A stretch of 64,000 nucleotides of DNA, taken from Thalassotalea sp. Lineage in GTDB: Bacteria; Pseudomonadota; Gammaproteobacteria; Enterobacterales; Alteromonadaceae. A program made the translations under genes and the position numbers. Positions 44,752 to 54,401 of the stretch are shown piece after piece (the stretch's first letter is position 1; each line of letters starts with the position of its first letter). Location: assembly GCA_029237915.1 (NCBI GenBank), contig JAQWHD010000044.1:1-64000 (forward strand), read 5' to 3'. A model generated the notes under the pieces. It did no database searches and was not told the DNA's origin. It was given only the letters and a program-made list of their open reading frames with translations.

Positions 44752-45996
44752 ATGCTAGAATTTGCCCTGATTTCAATCGCAATACTTGCTTTACTCAGTA
44801 TTGTTTTTGAAGAAGTTACTCATATCAACAAAGCTACAACCACACTATTTTTAGGCTGTCTGTCATGGGTAATCTTATTCATCAGTGCAGACCCTCTGCA
44901 ATATAAAGACATTAATCATAATTTAGAAGATAACCTCCTTGAAATATCTGTACTATGGTTATTCTTAATGTCGACCATGACTTTTGTTGCTTACTTGAAT
45001 GCTAAAGGGGTAATTCAAATGGCGGTACAAAAGTTATTTCCAGAAAAATTATCTGTAAGGGGATTAATGTACTTAGTTGCAGTTTTCTCTTTAATATTAT
45101 CAGCTATATGTGACAACGTAACTGCCACTTTAGTTTCACTAACCTTGTTAGAGTCATTTAACCTACCCAAAAAAACGAAACTAAAAATGGCAATTCTTGT
45201 TGTGTTTGCTGTTAACTCAGGCGGAGTTTCATTAATCACCGGTGATGTGACAACATTAATGATCTTTTTAGATGGTCATGTTCAAATGTCACAATTACTA
45301 CTTTTAGCAATCCCAGCAGCAGTTAGTGTTTTATTTTTAGCAATCATATTATCAACGGGGGCTAAGGGAGAGGTCGTAACTGAGCAAGTTGATAAAAGTT
45401 ACGAGCGTGTTGATATTCTAATCGCCACAGTTTTCTTTACTACCATAATCATGACCATGCTAATGAATGTGCTATTTAGTGTGCCACCTGTACTTACGTT
45501 TTTAACCGGTTTGTCAATTATGTTCTTAGTAGGCCGTATTTATCGAACTAATGATGAAGAAACGCAAATGTTGGAATATGTGCGTAAAATAGAAATTGAT
45601 ACTTTATTGTTTTTCTTAGGAATTTTACTTTTAGTTGGCATGCTTAAAGAAATTGGCGTGCTCGAGCTTGTTACCCAGTTATACGCACATTACAATCCTA
45701 ACATATCAAATTACTTTGCCGGCATTGGATCTGCGTTATTAGATAATGTTCCTTTAACCGCTGCGTTATTAAAAGCTGAGCCTATTTTAAATACACCACA
45801 ATGGCTAGGTCTAACTTACGCGGTTGGTGTCGGTGGTTCGTTATTAGTTATCGGCTCTGCGGCAGGTATTATTGCGATGAGTAAAATGAAAGAATTAACT
45901 TTTTTTGCTTATCTGCGCTACATTCCTGCACTATTGGCCGCTTATACGGTTGGCTATTTACTCACGATTCTACTTGCCCAGTACGTGTACTCTTAA
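44752..45996 (+). CDS. nhaD: Na+/H+ antiporter NhaD
   Basis: A 414-residue inner-membrane antiporter of the IT superfamily that expels sodium, common in marine bacteria. Family blocks: LSAICDNVTATLVSLTL, VFAVNSGGVSLITGDVTTLMIF, LLFFLGILLLVGML-type helix, and GSALLDNVPLTAALLKAEP. About 11 helices. Monocistronic with its own RBS AAGGAAT, ending at a strong hairpin. Confidence 0.93.
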   Translation: MLEFALISIAILALLSIVFEEVTHINKATTTLFLGCLSWVILFISADPLQYKDINHNLEDNLLEISVLWLFLMSTMTFVAYLNAKGVIQMAVQKLFPEKLSVRGLMYLVAVFSLILSAICDNVTATLVSLTLLESFNLPKKTKLKMAILVVFAVNSGGVSLITGDVTTLMIFLDGHVQMSQLLLLAIPAAVSVLFLAIILSTGAKGEVVTEQVDKSYERVDILIATVFFTTIIMTMLMNVLFSVPPVLTFLTGLSIMFLVGRIYRTNDEETQMLEYVRKIEIDTLLFFLGILLLVGMLKEIGVLELVTQLYAHYNPNISNYFAGIGSALLDNVPLTAALLKAEPILNTPQWLGLTYAVGVGGSLLVIGSAAGIIAMSKMKELTFFAYLRYIPALLAAYTVGYLLTILLAQYVYS

Positions 45997-46003
45997 GCAG
46001 ATA

Positions 46004-46036
46004 GATGAACTAGCAAAGAGGCTTTGTTAGTTCATC
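46004..46036. terminator. Bidirectional terminator between nhaD and the GH10 gene
   Basis: A 15-bp stem with one G-U pair (46004-46018 with 46022-46036) and a 3-base loop between convergent genes. Confidence 0.7.
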
Positions 46037-46037
46037 A

Positions 46038-47222
46038 CTACTTATCTGAAAGTGACTTACTTAATCTAATCACCTCCTCATAAGCAGGCTTTGCTTTGCC
46101 TGCACGGTTAAACAGCAGCGGATAACTTGTTCTGCCCTTAATGGGCCAATTGTTTAACCATGAGTCTTGGTCAGTTACGCCCCAAAAGGTCACTCGCTTG
46201 ATCTTATTGTTATGCTTTAAAAATAGCTCAAAAATTTCTTTGTAACGTTGGGCTAATTGCTGTTCGATATTTTCAGGCAACCCGTTTACATAGGGATTAT
46301 TTTGTTTTGTCATCGCTAATCTTAACTTAGTATTGGCACCAAATTGACGCTTTTCTCTTGGCAGCACATCTATATCTAATTCAGTAATGTGTACATCTAC
46401 CCCTAAATTTGCAAAGGCAATAATACTCTTTTCAATCTCGGCGATAGAAGGCGAGTTAAGCGCCCAATGAGCTTGCATACCAATGCCGTCAACTCGTATA
46501 CCTTTGGCCTGCATCTTCTTTACCATATCTACAACGGCATCTCTGCGCCCAGGCGCTGTCATGCCAAAATCGTTATAAAGTAGCTCGATATTTTTAGGTA
46601 GGTATTTATCGGCAATAATAAAGGCTTGCTCGGCAAAGTCGTCGCCAATAATTTCTGTCCATTTCGATTTTCGCCATTGACCATTACTTAAAATGGTTTC
46701 GTTTACCACATCCCAAGCATCAATTTTATCTCCATACCTTTGCGATAACTGGCTTACTCTTTCTTGCATCCTTTGCAGTAATTGTTCACGGTTTAGCTGT
46801 TCATAACTCACATGTTTATTATTTAATGATTGTGATTTATTCTTTTGAAAAACCCACTTAGGGGTTTGATTATGCCAAAACAATACATGACCAACTACGT
46901 AATGATTATTTACCTCACCAAAATCAACAAACTTGTCTGCGTCGTTAAAATTAAAGGTGTGTGGTTTCGGGTTAAAGGGTCCCCACTTGAGCATATTAGC
47001 TGAAGTTATACTATTAAATTGGCTGTTAATAAACTGGCTACTAATTAACTGTGTTTGCGGGTTATTGTCAGCAACGACAAAGTCAGATTTTAAAGACGCA
47101 CCAATATAAAAGTCGTTGGCAAAAGCTACTTTTAGGGAATGAGCGGCTTCAGCACTTGCCAAGAAAGGTAAAAGTAAAAGGCTAAAACTTAATATCAAAC
47201 TCGATAATGTATTGTTCTGCAT
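46038..47222 (-). CDS. Glycoside hydrolase family 10 endo-beta-1,4-xylanase
   Basis: A 394-residue secreted endo-xylanase with a signal peptide (residues 1-24, FLASAEA) and a GH10 TIM barrel: LKWGPFNPKPHTFNF, HVLFWHNQTPKWVF, acid/base Glu 175 in WDVVNETI, GMQAHW, and nucleophile Glu 281 in HITELDID. No extra binding module. It follows the sulfatase gene by 100 bases on the same strand. Together with the sulfatase and the broken acetylesterase downstream it points to attack on decorated xylan. Confidence 0.95.
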   Translation of the reverse strand: MQNNTLSSLILSFSLLLLPFLASAEAAHSLKVAFANDFYIGASLKSDFVVADNNPQTQLISSQFINSQFNSITSANMLKWGPFNPKPHTFNFNDADKFVDFGEVNNHYVVGHVLFWHNQTPKWVFQKNKSQSLNNKHVSYEQLNREQLLQRMQERVSQLSQRYGDKIDAWDVVNETILSNGQWRKSKWTEIIGDDFAEQAFIIADKYLPKNIELLYNDFGMTAPGRRDAVVDMVKKMQAKGIRVDGIGMQAHWALNSPSIAEIEKSIIAFANLGVDVHITELDIDVLPREKRQFGANTKLRLAMTKQNNPYVNGLPENIEQQLAQRYKEIFELFLKHNNKIKRVTFWGVTDQDSWLNNWPIKGRTSYPLLFNRAGKAKPAYEEVIRLSKSLSDK

Positions 47223-47322
47223 TTAGAATTCAGCCTTTCTTATTTTAATTTATCGCCACAATAAACTTGCGAGTAATAATGAGTCATCACTCGCAGTTAA
47301 AAGTGATTCACTAATATTAGCA

Positions 47323-48804
47323 CTACTCTGGGTTAATATTATTGGCATACTGGGTATGCAAAAGCGTACTCAACTGTGTCACGACATCGGCATAATCAGC
47401 TTCATCGACAACATTGATATTTTCATCACCATCGGTTCTATGATCATAAAGCATACGAGCAAAGGTTTTATTATTGTCATTGATGAATTCGGTATAGCTA
47501 TATTCTTGGGTTTGTATGGTATAGCCCTTACCATTTTTTAAGAATACGTGTTCTTTACCATCAAGGCTAGGATCATTCAGTACAGGTACTAAACTTTCGC
47601 CAGCTAATTCATGTTTAGGTAACTCGAGATCTAAAAGCTCAACAACCGTTGGGTAAACATCAATTAAATCAACTAACGCATTCGTTTTGCTGCCTTGTGC
47701 CATTGTTGGCAAATGGATCATCAATGGTACTCTGGTCGATGTTCTATACGTAGTGTATTTAGCCCATTGAGTATGCTCTTGCAGATTGTAACCATGATCT
47801 GAAACTAAGATCACTATGGTATTTTTGTCTAGCTCTAACTCGGTTAACGTAGTCATTATTTGGCCGATTAACGCATCAACATAACTTACTGTCGCGTAAT
47901 AACCATGAATAAGTGAGATAGCAGTTTCATCTGTCACCCCGCCTTGCTTAGGAATATCTGTATAAGCACGCATTTCACCCCATTGGCTGATCGATACTTT
48001 AGGTGCATTTTTAGGAACGTAGTTATTGTATGGTTGCTTTATCTCTTCGCGCTTATACATATCCCAGTATTTAGTTGGCGCATTAAACGGTAAATGCGGT
48101 GCAATAAATCCGGCGGTCAATAGAAACGGCTTATCACTGGTTTTTAAGCGCTTTAAATCTTCAATAACTTTATCGGTGAGCATGCCATCGATGTAAGTAT
48201 TATCACTGACATCAGCATTTTCATAGGCAGGCCCTGTACCTGTAGTTTTATATAATTCGATATTTTCAGCAAGCTGGTAGTCTTTCCACAATGACTGCCA
48301 ATAATTTAGAGGTGATAATCCTTGCTCGTTTTTATCAAATGCATAAGGGCGCCACACTTCATCCCAATCAGAGGTTCTATCGTCTAAATGATGATAAATT
48401 TTGCCATTAGAAATAGTAGTGTAGCCGTTATCTTTTAGTAATCTTGGTAAGGTCACTTGCTTAGGTGTTTCTACATCAACTCGGGTATTGTAATCAATAA
48501 AACGAGTTTTAGTTGGTAGCATACCAGTAAGCATACTCGCTCTAGAGGCACCACAAACAGAAACATTGCTATACGCTTGAGTAAATTGTACTGAACGACT
48601 TGCAAGGGCATCAATATTTGGCGAGATAATTTGTTCATGGCCATAAGAGTTCAGTTGCGGCCTCAAATCATCCATATAAAGCAGTAAAACATTGGGCTTT
48701 TTACTTACTAATTCTGTAGCTGGTGGGGAAATTTCAGTTTGTAAAGCTGGCTCTGAACAGGCAAGAAGATTAAAGGCTAAAGCAGATAAGATAAGTTTTT
48801 TCAT
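47323..48804 (-). CDS. Sulfatase (formylglycine type, iduronate-2-sulfatase-like), lipoprotein
   Basis: A 493-residue arylsulfatase-superfamily (S1) enzyme, similar to iduronate-2-sulfatase type. The N-terminus has a lipobox (LLAC), so it is lipid-anchored. Metal ligands appear in LLYMDDLRPQLNSYG, the formylglycine motif is CGASR with Cys 84 followed by SMLTG, and LVSDHGYNLQEH holds the second metal cluster. It needs a formylglycine-generating enzyme encoded elsewhere. A 24-bp palindrome upstream suggests local regulation. Substrate is inferred to be a sulfated polysaccharide such as algal glycan. Confidence 0.92.
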   Translation of the reverse strand: MKKLILSALAFNLLACSEPALQTEISPPATELVSKKPNVLLLYMDDLRPQLNSYGHEQIISPNIDALASRSVQFTQAYSNVSVCGASRASMLTGMLPTKTRFIDYNTRVDVETPKQVTLPRLLKDNGYTTISNGKIYHHLDDRTSDWDEVWRPYAFDKNEQGLSPLNYWQSLWKDYQLAENIELYKTTGTGPAYENADVSDNTYIDGMLTDKVIEDLKRLKTSDKPFLLTAGFIAPHLPFNAPTKYWDMYKREEIKQPYNNYVPKNAPKVSISQWGEMRAYTDIPKQGGVTDETAISLIHGYYATVSYVDALIGQIMTTLTELELDKNTIVILVSDHGYNLQEHTQWAKYTTYRTSTRVPLMIHLPTMAQGSKTNALVDLIDVYPTVVELLDLELPKHELAGESLVPVLNDPSLDGKEHVFLKNGKGYTIQTQEYSYTEFINDNNKTFARMLYDHRTDGDENINVVDEADYADVVTQLSTLLHTQYANNINPE

Positions 48805-48853
48805 TGATTAGACTATTGTTATTATTATTTAATAACAACAGTCTATATCACTA

Positions 48854-48890
48854 CAACTAGGTTGATCAACCTAGTTGACAACCTTGTCAA
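48854..48890 (-). promoter_or_regulatory. Palindromic operator candidate upstream of the sulfatase gene
   Basis: A perfect 24-bp palindrome (48854-48877) with centre GGTTGATCAACC, followed by TTGACAACCTTGTCAA (48875-48890), itself an inverted repeat. It lies 50 bases upstream of the sulfatase start. No regulator gene adjoins it. Confidence 0.5.
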
Positions 48891-48924
48891 AATATTTGTG
48901 AAATATTAATCGTTTATATTTAAT

Positions 48925-49710
48925 TTAGTTAATGTTCTTAATAAAATTTATCGAATGAAAGTTAAATTCATCTGGTTTTTCAATATTACAAACGTGTCCA
49001 CAATCTAGTATTTCGGTTAATTGACTTGATTCTTGACGAGCGACTATTTCTCTTACTGGATGAAGAAATAAGTAATCATTACCACCCATTAGATATAAAG
49101 TTGGCGTACTTGTAGTAATATTTTTGTAATACTTCATTAGAGGATTTACATCCGCGGCTAATTTATACCAACGCTTAAACTCTTTTTGACAAAGTTTTTT
49201 GGCATCTTTTATAAACAAGCCTCTAGATTCACTTTGGCCTTTTTGCGGCATAAGTACATAAGCAAATAAACGATATAACCACATATAAGGTATAACATGC
49301 TTGAACATGTCACCCGTTTTAACCAGGAAATTAGAACGGAAATCAAAACGTGTTACCGCCCCACCAAGCACCATAGATTGGACTCGTTTGGGAAATAATT
49401 CAGCTAATTTTTGAATAATGATAGTACCAAGTGAAATGCCAACAAAATGCGCAGAGCATATCTTTAAATGGTCAAGAACCTGCACTATATCTAAAGTCAC
49501 ATCTTTAAAGGTATAACCTTTTTGTAGTTTTTCTTTGAATGAAACCGCTTTTGATTTGCCATGACCACGCAAATCAATAAACAATAAATTGAAATGTTTT
49601 TTGTATTCTTTTATTTGTTTAAACCAAACATTAGAACTACCGCCTGCGCCATGAACAAAAACGACCCATTCGGAGCTATCTGGATGCAAAAAAGATTTGT
49701 GATACAACAT
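48925..49710 (-). CDS. Alpha/beta-hydrolase fold protein
   Basis: A 261-residue hydrolase. FVHGAGGSSNVWFKQI is the oxyanion-hole region, FVGISLGTIIIQKLAE the nucleophile elbow GxSxG, GGNDYLF the acid and DCGHVCNIEKPDEF the catalytic His. No signal peptide. Substrate unknown: ester hydrolase or lipase-like forms share this architecture. The start is taken at the first ATG (49710); an in-frame TTG 12 bases upstream has no better site. Divergent from the LRR kinase gene. Confidence 0.85.
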   Translation of the reverse strand: MLYHKSFLHPDSSEWVVFVHGAGGSSNVWFKQIKEYKKHFNLLFIDLRGHGKSKAVSFKEKLQKGYTFKDVTLDIVQVLDHLKICSAHFVGISLGTIIIQKLAELFPKRVQSMVLGGAVTRFDFRSNFLVKTGDMFKHVIPYMWLYRLFAYVLMPQKGQSESRGLFIKDAKKLCQKEFKRWYKLAADVNPLMKYYKNITTSTPTLYLMGGNDYLFLHPVREIVARQESSQLTEILDCGHVCNIEKPDEFNFHSINFIKNIN

Positions 49711-49903
49711 AGAAATGATCAAGAAAAATAACGGTTAATAATGCCCCCACAATAACATAAAATTGATATAACAAATACCAAAGGCAGCTTAAAAACTTTA
49801 GCAAATAGATTTAACACTCAAATTTTAAACCTTAAGGTTTACCCTTTAGCTTAACTTGCTTTATCATTACAGCAGTTATGAATAAACGTGAATAAGGCTT
49901 TAG

Positions 49904-51235
49904 GTGCAAACATTAGCGCAACTTACCTCGGGTAAGTTAAAACATAGTAAGCGATTACAGTTAGTTGAGAATTTAACGGTATTTCCAAAAGAAATACTTA
50001 CCTTAGCCGATTCTTTAGAAGTGTTAGATCTGTCAAACAACCAATTGTCAGAGCTACCCGACGAATTTTCTTGCCTAAAACGTTTAAAAATACTTTTTTT
50101 ATCACAGAATAATTTTCGCCAATTCCCTGAAATTTTAAAGCACTGTCCAAATTTAGAGATGATAGGCTTTAAAAGTAACAAAATAACGACTGTTGCAGAA
50201 AACTCATTACCAGAAAAAACTCGCTGGTTAATCTTAACTGATAATAAAATTTCAGCATTGCCCGATTCCATGGGGGATTTAGGCAATTTACAAAAATTAA
50301 TGCTTGCCGGCAATCGGATATCGTCACTACCCGAAAGCATGGCTAAATGTAAAAACTTAGAGTTAATTCGCTTATCAGAGAACCGTTTAAGCCAGCTACC
50401 TAATTGGTTATTACAACTGCCTAAACTTGCTTGGTTGGCCTTTTCAGGAAATCCTATAAGTGCATATCCAGAAACAAATGTTAACGATATTGCGCAAGTA
50501 AAAGGTGATGATATTGAAATTGGCAAATGCATTGGCGAAGGGGCATCCGGTGTTATTTATCAAGCAAACTGGCTGAATAAGCCAAGTTCATTAATTAATA
50601 ACCTAACCCCAATCGCAGTAAAAGTATTTAAAGGCAGTATTACCAGTGATGGCTCTCCAGATGATGAGCTTGATGCTTGTTTGCAAGTAGGTTTTCATCC
50701 TAATTTAGTTTCGGTTACTGCTTTACTAAAAGCCGAGGATAAATTAGGTTTAGTGATGAATTTAATACCAACAAGTTATTATAATTTAGGCGGTCCTCCC
50801 TCTTTAGTCAGTTGTACTCGTGATACTTTCGATGGCAGCAAACAGTACAATAACCAAGAAATTCAGAGTATATGTGTGGCTATGCTTAATGCAATTATCC
50901 ATATGCATAGTAAGAGCATTTGTCATGGCGATATTTACGCCCACAACATTTTAGTTAATCAAGACTGCGATTTATTATTTGGCGACTTTGGCGCGGCCTC
51001 TAATTTCAAAGCATTACCACAAGCCCAACAACACTATATAGAGATAATCGAGCTAAGAGCATTTGCGTACTTATTAGATGATTTACTTAGTTTGGCAAGC
51101 GATAGAGACGGCCAAATAAATCTGTATCAAGAGTTAGCCAAACTACGCGATGCACTCCTCAACAATGGTATCAGTAGCGTAATTTCAGCTAGCAAAACTA
51201 TTGGATTATTCGAATCAATCTATCTAAAACAATAA
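49904..51235 (+). CDS. Leucine-rich repeat protein with a C-terminal serine/threonine protein-kinase domain
   Basis: A 443-residue cytoplasmic protein. Residues 1-190 are about seven LRRs of the LxxLxLxxNxLxxLP type (for example LDLSNNQLSELPDEF, LMLAGNRISSLPES). Residues 200-443 form a kinase: glycine loop IGEGASGVIYQ, Lys in PIAVKVFKG, catalytic HGDIYAHNILV (Asp 343) and DFG in LFGDFGAAS. The N-lobe is compact and the C-lobe short. Such LRR-kinase fusions occur in Gammaproteobacteria but their role is unknown. The start is GTG 49904. It is not next to a phosphatase gene. Confidence 0.88.
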   Translation: MQTLAQLTSGKLKHSKRLQLVENLTVFPKEILTLADSLEVLDLSNNQLSELPDEFSCLKRLKILFLSQNNFRQFPEILKHCPNLEMIGFKSNKITTVAENSLPEKTRWLILTDNKISALPDSMGDLGNLQKLMLAGNRISSLPESMAKCKNLELIRLSENRLSQLPNWLLQLPKLAWLAFSGNPISAYPETNVNDIAQVKGDDIEIGKCIGEGASGVIYQANWLNKPSSLINNLTPIAVKVFKGSITSDGSPDDELDACLQVGFHPNLVSVTALLKAEDKLGLVMNLIPTSYYNLGGPPSLVSCTRDTFDGSKQYNNQEIQSICVAMLNAIIHMHSKSICHGDIYAHNILVNQDCDLLFGDFGAASNFKALPQAQQHYIEIIELRAFAYLLDDLLSLASDRDGQINLYQELAKLRDALLNNGISSVISASKTIGLFESIYLKQ

Positions 51236-51373
51236 CCGTTTTGGCTTTGCAGTAAATTGCTATTAGTTACCGGATCGAATGATATGCAACATAGTATTTT
51301 TTGTAAGACAGGAATAAATACCGCTTAGTTCTATCTAGAAACTAAGCGGTTAATTGACAAGATACATACAAGC

Positions 51374-52948
51374 TTAGTTACTGCTAAAAGGTGATGCTGG
51401 CAGGCCTTCTTTATTATATAAGTTGATACTACTTGGATTATCTGCCCAACCATACTTAACAGATTTAGGATCACTAACCTTAGAGCTGCTTACTTCAATA
51501 AACTGGGTATTATCTTTAACACCTGGTAATACTTTAGCCTCAGCCCAAACATAATTACCATCAGAGCCTGCAATAGCAAAACCCGTTAATGGCTTACCAT
51601 TATTAGTTGTTAAGCCAGAGCCTACTTCGGTAAATTTAAGCTTTATTGTACTACCAACAACCTCGGCTGATTGGTAGCTTGGGCCCGAAGAAACTACATT
51701 TTTGTTATATTCATTTTTTAAAGCAAGTAGTGATAAACGTCGGCCCAGCTCCATTTTATTTTGCGGGTGGATATTATCAGCAGCACCAATATCAATTGCT
51801 ACGGCAATATCTGCGTGATCTAATGCTTGTGTTGCTCTGCGCATTGACTCTCGAGTATTCGGCCAATATTGCTCAGTTTCAACCGGATTAACCTGTGGCT
51901 TTTTAAAGTTTGCTAGCTGTACGGCATAAAATGTTAAATCGGCATTATTCCAGTCAGCTCTGTAGGTATTGATAAGACTAGTTAATTGCGTCTGATAAAA
52001 ATTTCCTTTTGCAACTGATTTAGAATTAGCTTCACCTTGATACCAAAGAACACCTTTTATCGCATAAGGTATTAATGGATTAATCATGCCGTTATATAAG
52101 TTACTTGGGTAACGTTGAGTTGTATGTGGATGCTGAGGTTGCTTAGGTTTTTTCTGTTTAAATTTATTGCCTGTATCCTTGGCTTGTTTTCTGTCCGCTT
52201 TCCACTTACTTAGTTTCTCTTGGTATTTTGCTTGTTGCTGCTGATCGTTATAGTTTGCAGCCCACTTATCTAGTTTAGCAATAGATTGCTGCGTTTATTT
52301 ATGTTGAGATTGTGCACTTGTTGATAACCACGACTCTATTGGTGTACCACCCCAACTTGAATTAACAATACCAACAGGTAAGCCTAAGGTGTTATGTAAT
52401 TCTATGGCAAAAAAATAAGCTGTGCCAGAAAAACCAGGGACATTAGTTTCATTAGCAACCGACCACTCTCCAACTACGTTAGTTGCAAGCGATTTAGACG
52501 GGGTTCTCTTTACTTTGAACTCTCTTATTTCTGGAAAATCAGTTTCACCAAGTTGCTCTTTTGAGAGCTTTAATTTTTTAATCGTGAATTCCATATTAGA
52601 CTGACCTGAAGCCAACCATACTTCTCCGACTAAAACATTATTAATGGTTACGGTATTGTTGGCTTTAAATTCAATACTGTATGGGGTTGGCTTATTTTTT
52701 TTAGCTTTGGGTGTTGCCAGTGTAGTTTGCCACTTACCTGATTTATCGGCAGTGACTGTAACACTATCTCCCCAACTAGCAGAAACAGTAACTTTTTCTT
52801 GCGGCTCTGCCCAGCCCCATATTGCAGCCTCTGTTTGTTGCTGAATAACCATATTATCTGTGAATAATGTCGCAGGCTTAACTTCGGCAAACGAGCTTAA
52901 ACTCGTTAATGCTGTACACGTTAATGTTGTTATTATTATTTTATTCAT
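51374..52948 (-). pseudogene. Carbohydrate acetylesterase (sialate O-acetylesterase type) interrupted by one in-frame stop
   Basis: Two reading frames (52948-52295 and 52087-51374) are parts of one 525-codon frame broken only by TAA at 52297-52295 (codon 218); codons 219-287 read cleanly into the second part. The N-terminal part has a signal peptide and the SGNH blocks WLASGQSNMEF (Ser) and GIVNSSWGGTPIESW; the C-terminal part has GVLWYQGEANS and the catalytic DNIHP pair. All catalytic residues survive, so loss is recent, or the stop is a sequencing error. Such enzymes deacetylate sialic acid or acetyl-xylo-oligosaccharides; nearby GH10 favours the second. Confidence 0.8.
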
Positions 52949-53068
52949 TTGCTATCCAATTTAAACTTAAAAACGATTAATAATATAATAACATCGCTCA
53001 ATATAATAAAAAAACACTGTAAATTTATTGTAAAGTTCACTTTAAGTAAACTGTAGACGGCATTTCTA

Positions 53069-53425
53069 TTAAACAACCACCTCAGCTGCAATAACCGATA
53101 TCTCAACAAGTAATACCTCGCGAGCCATATCTGCGGTTACACATGCACGAGCTGGGGCAAAGCCTTGTGGAACCCAGTTATCCCAAACTACATTCATGGC
53201 AGAAAAGTCATCCATCGTTTTAAGGTAAATAGTAGCCGATAATATATGCTCTCTTGAGCTACCCGCTTTTATCAATAAGTCATCTACTTTAGCTAACATA
53301 GTTTCGGTCTGCTCTGTAATCCCCTTACTTGCATCAGCACAAACTTGCCCGCATAAATAAATAGTGCCGTTATGTTTTACAATACGGCTCATTCTTTGTT
53401 TAGTTTCTATTCTTTCGATAGTCAT
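53069..53425 (-). CDS. RidA-family protein (YjgF/YoaB-like)
   Basis: A 118-residue protein of the RidA superfamily. It has [50 protein letters not shown] and the C-terminal [23 protein letters not shown] with the conserved arginine that stabilises imine intermediates. It probably deaminates reactive enamines or imines, or belongs to a less studied branch (RutC/YoaB group). Transcribed alone, upstream of tRNA-Leu on the same strand. Confidence 0.88.
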   Translation of the reverse strand: MTIERIETKQRMSRIVKHNGTIYLCGQVCADASKGITEQTETMLAKVDDLLIKAGSSREHILSATIYLKTMDDFSAMNVVWDNWVPQGFAPARACVTADMAREVLLVEISVIAAEVVV

Positions 53426-53444
53426 TATTTACCCTTATTTTAGA

Positions 53445-53478
53445 CATAAAAAAAACCTCGCTATTGCTAGCGAGGTTT
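53445..53478 (-). terminator. Terminator of tRNA-Leu
   Basis: A perfect 11-bp stem (53453-53463 with 53468-53478) with a 4-base loop, and a T-run on the minus strand after it. Confidence 0.85.
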
Positions 53479-53486
53479 ATTTATTT

Positions 53487-53571
53487 TGGTAGCGCTGGTC
53501 GGAGTCGAACCGACACTCCCGAAGGAACCAGATTTTGAATCTAGCGTGTATACCAATTTCACCACAACGCC
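53487..53571 (-). tRNA. tRNA-Leu (anticodon CAA)
   Basis: An 85-base tRNA with 3' CCA encoded in the gene. Acceptor GGCGTTG pairs with CAGCGCT (two wobble pairs), D-arm GTGAAATTGGTATACAC, anticodon loop TTCAAAA (anticodon 53535-53537), a long variable arm (GGTTCCTTCGGGAGT, as in class II tRNAs) and T-loop GGTTCGACTCC. It reads UUG codons. Confidence 0.95.
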
Positions 53572-53819
53572 AAAGTACGGTATTGCTTCAACTGAAGTAA
53601 CTTAGTCAAAACAAATGTATTTGATGCTTGGCATTATACGAAACTAAAGTTGGCAAGCAAGCATTTTCTCAAGCTTTCGCTCTATATGCCGAAGATTTGT
53701 ACAATTAAAAAACACAAAATTAATCTATTAATTAGAATACAGGCAAATATGCTGATAGTTTTTGTCTTTTAATTGAGTAATGTTAGACTAGCGCTAATTT
53801 AAATTGTGAGTATATTGTT

Positions 53820-54320
53820 TTGTCTTCTATTGAATCAAATTTCCCCAGAGCGGGCTTTCGCCGACGTTTAGGCTCTTATATTTATGATGCATTAATCGCT
53901 TTAGCTGTTTTTATGATGGTTGGCTATATAGGTATCGGTATTATGATTTACCTAGACCATTTAGGAATAATCAATATAGTGCGCAATAGTTTCGAAATTG
54001 ATTGGCATAAAACACCTATTTTTTACCAGATACTATTTCATAGTTGGAATTTAGTTTGGGTGAGTTATTTCTTTATCTATTTTTGGTCTAAAAAAGGCCA
54101 AACCATTGGTATGCGAGCTTGGCGCCTGAAAGTACAAAATACTGATGGGAGTTTAATTTCAGCAAAGACCGCAATAAAACGCTTACTATTTACCTTACTA
54201 GGTTTAGGTAATTTACTGGTTATTTTTGACCGAAAAAATAAATTGTCATTACAAGATAGATTAACGAATACGGAAGTGGTGGTTTTCTCATTAGCAGCTA
54301 ATATAGAAAATTTAGAATAA
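53820..54320 (+). CDS. RDD-family membrane protein
   Basis: A 166-residue inner-membrane protein with the RDD pattern: GFRRRLGSYIYDALIALAVFMMVG at helix 1 (the conserved Arg and two Asp), KKGQTIGMRAWRLKVQNTDG and LSLQDRLTNTEVV at the end. Two or three helices. Function is unknown, with a transport or ion-related role suggested for the family. The start is TTG 53820; lptG converges from the other side with a shared terminator. Confidence 0.88.
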   Translation: MSSIESNFPRAGFRRRLGSYIYDALIALAVFMMVGYIGIGIMIYLDHLGIINIVRNSFEIDWHKTPIFYQILFHSWNLVWVSYFFIYFWSKKGQTIGMRAWRLKVQNTDGSLISAKTAIKRLLFTLLGLGNLLVIFDRKNKLSLQDRLTNTEVVVFSLAANIENLE

Positions 54321-54341
54321 ATTAAGCTAAAGCCAATACAT

Positions 54342-54373
54342 AAAAAGGTCCGTTGCAACGGACCTTTTTTTTT
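54342..54373. terminator. Bidirectional terminator between the RDD gene and lptG
   Basis: A perfect 13-bp stem (54342-54354 with 54357-54369), T-run after and A-run before, between convergent genes. Confidence 0.85.
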
Positions 54374-54401
54374 GTGAAAGTTAAATGTCTTGTATTTAGG
54401 G

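Noticed and set aside
52088-52294. Two separate acetylesterase genes or a selenocysteine/pyrrolysine stop
   Set aside because: The stop is TAA, which does not code for either amino acid; the frame is one and the spacer is open, so a single broken gene is simpler.
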